This document shows, piece by piece, positions 6,523 to 10,367 of a DNA stretch of 10,367 nt. Within the stretch, counting starts at the first letter, position 1; every line of letters begins with the position of its first letter. The position numbers and the translations under genes are program-made. Source of the stretch: an uncultured Collinsella sp. (GTDB lineage: Bacteria; Actinomycetota; Coriobacteriia; Coriobacteriales; Coriobacteriaceae); the NCBI GenBank assembly GCA_959602875.1, contig CAUGVQ010000073.1, positions 1 through 10,367 of the forward strand. The letters are read 5' to 3'. The notes below the pieces were generated by a model that did not search any database, had not been told where the DNA came from, and saw nothing but the letters and a program-made list of their open reading frames with translations.

Positions 6523-8580
6523 TTAACGGACCGCGCTGTTGCCGGAGTCGGATGAGGTATCGGGTGCATCGTAGATAACGCCGAGCACGTCGCGGATGGC
6601 GCGCGACGCTGTGGCGGAACCGCCGCCACCCTGCTCGAGAACGGCGGCGACCACGTACTTGGGGTCGTCGGCCGGCGCATAGGCGCAGAACCACGCGTAG
6701 TCGTCCTCGTTGTTCTTCTGACCCGTTCCCGACTTACCGGCGACCTCAACCGGCAGGTTGTTGAAGTGTGAGGCGAGGGATCGGTCCGTGGAGTAGATAA
6801 CGTCATGGATACCGCGCTTTACAAGCGCGAGGTCATCCTCGGAGTTGATCTTTGCCTCGAGGCGAACCTTCTTGCCGGATTCGTTGTAGAGGTAGGCGTC
6901 TCCCTCCCCTTCTCGGGAGACCGCGGAATGGAAGACATGCGGTGTGTACTCTACGCCGTTCATGGCAATACCCGCGTAGACGCAGGCCATCTGAAGCGGA
7001 GTGACCAAGATGTCGCCCTGACCGATAACGATGTTGGTCATGTCGCCCGGGTTCCAGGCACGTTGGTCGGCGGGCCAGTCGGAGAAGTACTCCTCTTTCC
7101 ACTTGGCATCGGGGACGCGCCCCTCAGCCTCACTGGGGAGGTCGACTCCCGTTCTCGAGCCCAGTCCCCACCGGCGGAACATCTCCTGGAGGCCCTCGGG
7201 CGCCTTGTCGTAGTAGAAGAAGTCACGACCGATATCGTAGAACACCGGGTCGCAGGAGTTGGCAATACCAGACTGCAGGTTCATGGTGCCGTGGCCGGAT
7301 TCGAGCCAACACTTCTTACCATCCGCCTCACCGTTGCCCGTCCAGAAACCGGTGCACTCCGTTGTGCGGGTCGATGAGTAGATACCGTATTCGAGACCGG
7401 CGAGTGCCGAGAGGACCTTGATGGTGGAGGCGGACATGTACTGACCGTTGATGGCACGGTCGAGCATGGGGGTTCCGCTCTCCTCACTGTTGAGTTCATT
7501 CCACACCTCGGTGGAAACGCCGCCCACAAAGACGCTCGGGTCAAAGGTGGGAAGGCTCGCGAGGCCGAGAATCTCACCGTTGGTGCAATCGAGGCACACG
7601 CAGGCGCCGGCGCCTGCGTTTTCGTAGCCGGATTGCTTGGCGATATCGATTGCATGCTTAAGACCGTCCTCGCATGCCTGTTGGATCTTGACGTCGATGG
7701 TGAGCTTGATGTCCGAACCGGCACGCGCCTCAACCGAGGAACTCTGACCGGTTACGTTGCCCGAGGCGTCGACGGTTACGATCTGCTCACCCTTGATTCC
7801 CTGCAGCAGCGACTCGTACTCGTACTCCACGCCGGCCTGACCAACAACATCACCAGAGCTGTAGGTAATCTGGCTGGCGTCGCCGGAGCCCACCTCCTTC
7901 TGGGCGTCAAGCTGTTCTTGGGTGACGGTGCCGGTATAGCCCAGAACGTGCGCAGCGAGCGACCCGTACGGGTATTGACGCTCGGTCCGCTCATCAACCA
8001 CAACGCCGGAAAAATCGGCGGCATGTTCTTGAATGTAGGCAACGGTGGAGCGGCGTACGTCGGTGGCGATGGTGTGACGTGCCTGTGCGCCCTCGGTGTT
8101 GTCCTGAATGTTGCGCAGCGCGGCGACATACGGAATGCCGAGCACATTGGAGAGGTGACGCACGAGAACCGTATCATCGGCAAGGTCTCGGTAAGCGGTC
8201 ACCGCAAGCGAGGGACGGTTGGTGACGAGCGCGTTGCCGTTACGGTCGAGGATACGACCGCGCGGAGCCGAGGTGCGAACGGTGCGCGTCTGGTTTTGCT
8301 GTGAGAGCGTGTCGTAATAGTCGGAGCTGACCATCTGCATGCTCCAGAGCTTTGCCGTGAGAGCGGCAAACATCGCACCTACGCCTGCCATGAGGAAGCG
8401 GAAGCGCCCCTTAAAGGTAACGCCGAGGGTGTTGCCCTCCCCTTCCGACGCGCGCGGGCGCGTACCGTTGGCCGTGTCGTAGGTGTACTTCCCCGAATAG
8501 CCCCTCAAAAAGATGAGCGATGCGATGATGACCAGGAGCAGCACCAGGCCAGCTACGAGAACGATGATCTGAGCATCCAT
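6523..8580 (-). CDS. mrdA: Penicillin-binding protein 2 (class B PBP, elongasome transpeptidase)
   Basis: PBP2 cross-links new peptidoglycan on the outer face of the membrane and pairs with RodA. The 685-residue product has the class B layout: pedestal starting with RTSAPRGRILDRNGNAL (102-118), PYGSLAAHVLGYTG (204-217) and GQAGVEYEYESLLQG (247-261), then the transpeptidase domain with active-site S385-TIK388, second motif S442-CD444, and K616-SGT619. Two hydrophobic segments precede the pedestal: residues 4-25, and 62-79, the latter in the position of the usual single anchor. C409, C424, H430 and C443 form a potential metal site beside the active site. ATG at 8580 is supported by AGGAG 6 bases ahead, overlapping the mreD stop; the stop is TAA. 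It is 9 bp after mreD and 14 bp before rodA. The C-terminal tail is short and polar. Confidence 0.96.
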   Translation of the reverse strand: MDAQIIVLVAGLVLLLVIIASLIFLRGYSGKYTYDTANGTRPRASEGEGNTLGVTFKGRFRFLMAGVGAMFAALTAKLWSMQMVSSDYYDTLSQQNQTRTVRTSAPRGRILDRNGNALVTNRPSLAVTAYRDLADDTVLVRHLSNVLGIPYVAALRNIQDNTEGAQARHTIATDVRRSTVAYIQEHAADFSGVVVDERTERQYPYGSLAAHVLGYTGTVTQEQLDAQKEVGSGDASQITYSSGDVVGQAGVEYEYESLLQGIKGEQIVTVDASGNVTGQSSSVEARAGSDIKLTIDVKIQQACEDGLKHAIDIAKQSGYENAGAGACVCLDCTNGEILGLASLPTFDPSVFVGGVSTEVWNELNSEESGTPMLDRAINGQYMSASTIKVLSALAGLEYGIYSSTRTTECTGFWTGNGEADGKKCWLESGHGTMNLQSGIANSCDPVFYDIGRDFFYYDKAPEGLQEMFRRWGLGSRTGVDLPSEAEGRVPDAKWKEEYFSDWPADQRAWNPGDMTNIVIGQGDILVTPLQMACVYAGIAMNGVEYTPHVFHSAVSREGEGDAYLYNESGKKVRLEAKINSEDDLALVKRGIHDVIYSTDRSLASHFNNLPVEVAGKSGTGQKNNEDDYAWFCAYAPADDPKYVVAAVLEQGGGGSATASRAIRDVLGVIYDAPDTSSDSGNSAVR

Positions 8581-8589
8581 GTGCTACTC

Positions 8590-9144
8590 CTAACGGATGC
8601 CCTTAAAGCGCGTTCCCTTGCCGCGTGCACTGAAGCTGCGGCTTGAACCAGAGACTTGGGAAATCCCCATCATAAAGAGTGCTCCAACGAGCGACGAGAG
8701 TATGCCGCTCGCAAGACCATGTCCAAGCAGCGCGGTGAGGATACTCCCCTCGACGCCCATGATGACAAGAGCCAGGCCGTAAACGAGATTCTCTGCAATG
8801 AGCGTGATGGCAAGGAACTGGAAGGAGCGGGAGGAAAGCGCACCGCCTACGCCCGCACTGGCTGTGGCAAGTGAGAACGAGCCGATGGTAAGGATGAGCG
8901 CCATAAGACCGACGGGAACAGGCGCCGAGAGGTCGTAGCTGAGACCCGCAATAAAGCCGACGATGGCAGCAAGACCCGCATCGCCCTGAAGAGCGATGGC
9001 ACAGGCGAACGCAGCCATGAAGTTGATCCGGCCACCGAAGACAGAGATTTGCGGACCCAAGGCCACCTGGAGAATGAAGGCAATGACGCCGGCAATGATG
9101 ATGGCGCGGTTGCCGCGTCCTGCATCACGGTAATCTAAAGGCAT
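8590..9144 (-). CDS. mreD: MreD, rod-shape-determining membrane protein
   Basis: MreD is the integral membrane member of the MreBCD complex and binds MreC. The 184-residue product is almost entirely hydrophobic, with about five or six membrane segments after a short polar start (MPLDYRDAGRGNR), and has the MreD-type GFIAGLSYDLSAPVPVGLMAL stretch (in sections: GFIAGLSYDL, then VPVGLMAL, about residues 63-83). The tail (SGSSRSFSARGKGTRFKGIR) is basic and cytoplasmic. I choose ATG at 9144, since AGGGGAG at 9160-9154 stands 9 bases ahead of it; the alternative GTG at 9150, overlapping the mreC stop as GTGA, would leave only 3 bases and adds just two residues. Either way it is coupled to mreC. The gene ends with TAG followed two codons later by a second in-frame TAG. 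Confidence 0.9.
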   Translation of the reverse strand: MPLDYRDAGRGNRAIIIAGVIAFILQVALGPQISVFGGRINFMAAFACAIALQGDAGLAAIVGFIAGLSYDLSAPVPVGLMALILTIGSFSLATASAGVGGALSSRSFQFLAITLIAENLVYGLALVIMGVEGSILTALLGHGLASGILSSLVGALFMMGISQVSGSSRSFSARGKGTRFKGIR

Positions 9145-9146
9145 CG

Positions 9147-10127
9147 TCACTCACTCCCCTCGTTCGCGTCAGTCGATTCAGTCGAGTCTTCGCCAGATGC
9201 GTCACCCTGGCTTCGTTCCCCGCCAGCAGGCGCATTGTTTGCCGAAGCCACGTCTTCGTCGGAAGCGGTTTGCTCCTCGGTAAGAGAGGTGATTACTAAA
9301 ACCTCCTCGTTGCTCTCGGTTCTTGAGGCGGAACTCACGATGATCGTGTAGTAGACATCGTTGGAGTTCTTGGTAACCGAGGCAACCGTGCCTATGGGAA
9401 GGCCCTTGGGATACACGCCGCCAATGCCCGAGGTGATGATAATGTCTCCCTCTTTGACGTCCGCATCAACGGAGACGTAATCCATGCGCAGCGTGCCGTC
9501 GGGCTGGCCTTGCACCATACCCTGCGCGCGCGTGTCCTGAATCATTGCCGAGACGCCAGATCCTTCATCTGTCAGAAGACGAACCGTGGAGGCATTAGGT
9601 GCGACCTCGATGACCTGGCCGATAACGCCCGTGGAGTTGGTGACGGGCATGTTCACGGAGATGCCGTCAAGGGACCCCTTGTCGATGGTGACGGTGTCAG
9701 ACCAGGCATCTGAGGACTGGCCGATGATGCGAGCAGCTGTCGACTGGAGATTGTAGGTAGATTGCAAATCGAGCAGCTTCTCGAGCCGCTCGGATGTTGC
9801 CTGGTACTCGGCAAGCTCGGCTACGCGTGCGGTAAGCTCGGCATTCTCAGCCTCAAGCTCATCAAGGGTGGCTCGCGAGGCGGTGAGGTTCCCAAAGATA
9901 TTCCCGACAGCGTTGAAGGGCGCCGAAACGAGATTTCCGGCCATGCGCGCGGGCGTGGTGATTGTCGTGACGCCAGCACGCAGCGTATGGATAGGACCGG
10001 AATCCCCTTCACGCAGGTAGAACGTGAGGACGAGAATCGATACCACACATAAGACAATCAACGGGCGCAAACCCGTTGATTGCCGTCTTTGATTCAGGTT
10101 GGTCGAGTAGCTCTGATACTTAGGCAA
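9147..10127 (-). CDS. mreC: MreC, rod-shape-determining protein
   Basis: MreC is a single-pass membrane protein whose external domains bind and activate PBP2. The 326-residue product has a basic cytoplasmic start (residues 1-21), one membrane helix (about 22-38, PLIVLCVVSILVLTFYL), a coiled coil (about 83-120, with heptads through LDELEAENAELTARVAEL), and the beta-rich MreC domain (about 130-282) containing IIGQSSDAWSDTVTIDKGS, GVIGQVIEV, EGDIIITSGIGGVYPKGLPI and IGTVASV. The last 44 residues form a low-complexity acidic Ser/Glu/Asp tail. The start is TTG at 10127: AAAGGAGGG lies 9 bases ahead, an in-frame TAG stands two codons upstream, and no nearby in-frame ATG or GTG precedes the membrane helix. 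It begins 16 bp after mreB. Confidence 0.95.
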   Translation of the reverse strand: MPKYQSYSTNLNQRRQSTGLRPLIVLCVVSILVLTFYLREGDSGPIHTLRAGVTTITTPARMAGNLVSAPFNAVGNIFGNLTASRATLDELEAENAELTARVAELAEYQATSERLEKLLDLQSTYNLQSTAARIIGQSSDAWSDTVTIDKGSLDGISVNMPVTNSTGVIGQVIEVAPNASTVRLLTDEGSGVSAMIQDTRAQGMVQGQPDGTLRMDYVSVDADVKEGDIIITSGIGGVYPKGLPIGTVASVTKNSNDVYYTIIVSSASRTESNEEVLVITSLTEEQTASDEDVASANNAPAGGERSQGDASGEDSTESTDANEGSE

Positions 10128-10136
10128 GAGCTATAG

Positions 10137-10145
10137 CCCTCCTTT
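10137..10145 (-). promoter_or_regulatory. Strong mreC ribosome-binding site overlapping the mreB stop codon
   Basis: The minus-strand AAAGGAGGG is a near-perfect anti-16S match. Its first bases belong to the TAA stop of mreB, so ribosomes ending mreB sit on the mreC site. The spacing of 9 bases points to the TTG at 10127 as the mreC start and is the main evidence for that unusual initiation codon. Confidence 0.85.
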
Positions 10146-10367
10146 AAGCATTGCTCTGGACGAAGCCGCCGTCGAAGGCGTTGGCTTCCAGCACGCGCGC
10201 GCAGCCGTTAACGACGTTGTCGAGCGCGGTGGGGCTCACATTTACGGCCACGCCCGTCTCATCGCGCAGGCGTACGTCGAGACCGCGCAGAAGCGCACCG
10301 CCGCCGGTGAGCAGGATGCCGTAATACATGAGGTCGGAAGCAAGGTCAGGCGGAGTTGCATCAAGTG
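10144..10367 (-). CDS. mreB: MreB actin-like protein, C-terminal 74 residues (5' end beyond window)
   Basis: MreB forms actin-like filaments under the membrane that orient cell-wall synthesis in rods. Only the last 74 residues are present, beginning LDATPPDLASDLMYYGILLT, which matches the family pattern of a PP(E/D)L helix followed by the nucleotide-binding LTGGGALLRGLD loop. The next part, ETGVAVNVSPTALDNVVNGC, corresponds to the usual segment containing DPL and the VA-G helix but is altered (TAL for DPL, NG for xG-TG). The tail ends FDGGFVQSNA. The position directly before mreC and mreD supports mreB over other actin-like proteins. The stop is TAA, merged with the mreC ribosome-binding site. 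Confidence 0.93.
   Translation of the reverse strand, partial: LDATPPDLASDLMYYGILLTGGGALLRGLDVRLRDETGVAVNVSPTALDNVVNGCARVLEANAFDGGFVQSNA

Noticed and set aside
6509..6694. Extended N terminus for RodA
   Set aside because: The added 62 residues are arginine-rich shadow of mrdA; the ATG at 6508 has AAGGGAGG at ideal spacing.
7633..8304. Plus-strand open frame of 223 codons opposite mrdA
   Set aside because: It is a shadow of the PBP2 pedestal region, with no domain pattern.
1..10367. Mobile element, CRISPR array, tRNA/rRNA or horizontal island
   Set aside because: No transposase, repeat array, RNA gene pattern or compositional break is visible; the gene order is housekeeping throughout.

Overview
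The window is one continuous minus-strand gene block from a high-GC bacterium. It carries ten protein genes plus one more cut at each edge, with no mobile element, tRNA, rRNA or CRISPR. Shine-Dalgarno sites are strong, several starts are GTG or TTG, and there is a complete MreBCD-PBP2-RodA wall-elongation set. Radical-SAM genes of the TIGR03960/TIGR03936 type sit beside rplU-rpmA-obg. Together these suggest a rod-shaped, probably anaerobic Gram-positive, most likely an actinobacterium of the class Coriobacteriia (Collinsella/Olsenella type). That assignment is inferred from protein resemblance and gene order; no database search was possible.

Layout in the direction of transcription (high to low coordinates). 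(1) Cell-shape block: the end of mreB (10144-10367), mreC (9147-10127), mreD (8590-9144), mrdA encoding PBP2 (6523-8580) and rodA (5303-6508). Gaps are 2-16 bp and ribosome-binding sites overlap upstream stop codons, so this looks like one translationally coupled operon. MreB filaments position the MreC/MreD membrane complex, which activates the RodA glycan polymerase and PBP2 transpeptidase. (2) A poorly characterised middle block continues the run without a visible promoter: a DUF697-like membrane protein with a GTPase-like but P-loop-less N-terminal half (4323-5276), a TIGR03960-type radical SAM protein (2442-4319, same reading frame as its upstream neighbour across one amber stop), and its partner DUF2344/TIGR03936 protein (1702-2445, ATGA overlap). 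(3) Ribosome block: a very good sigma-70-type promoter (about 1614-1648) drives rplU (L21), rpmA (L27) and obg (ribosome-assembly GTPase, cut by the left edge).

The more notable points are: an extra N-terminal transmembrane segment in PBP2; a Cys/Cys/His/Cys set in PBP2 whose spacing matches the zinc site described for Acinetobacter PBP2; RodA departures from usually conserved SEDS motifs; the pseudo-GTPase/radical-SAM/DUF2344 trio; absence of an RNase E/G gene where related gene orders often have one; and RNA hairpins at the rplU 5' end and between rpmA and obg. Every gene-free stretch is under 130 bp.
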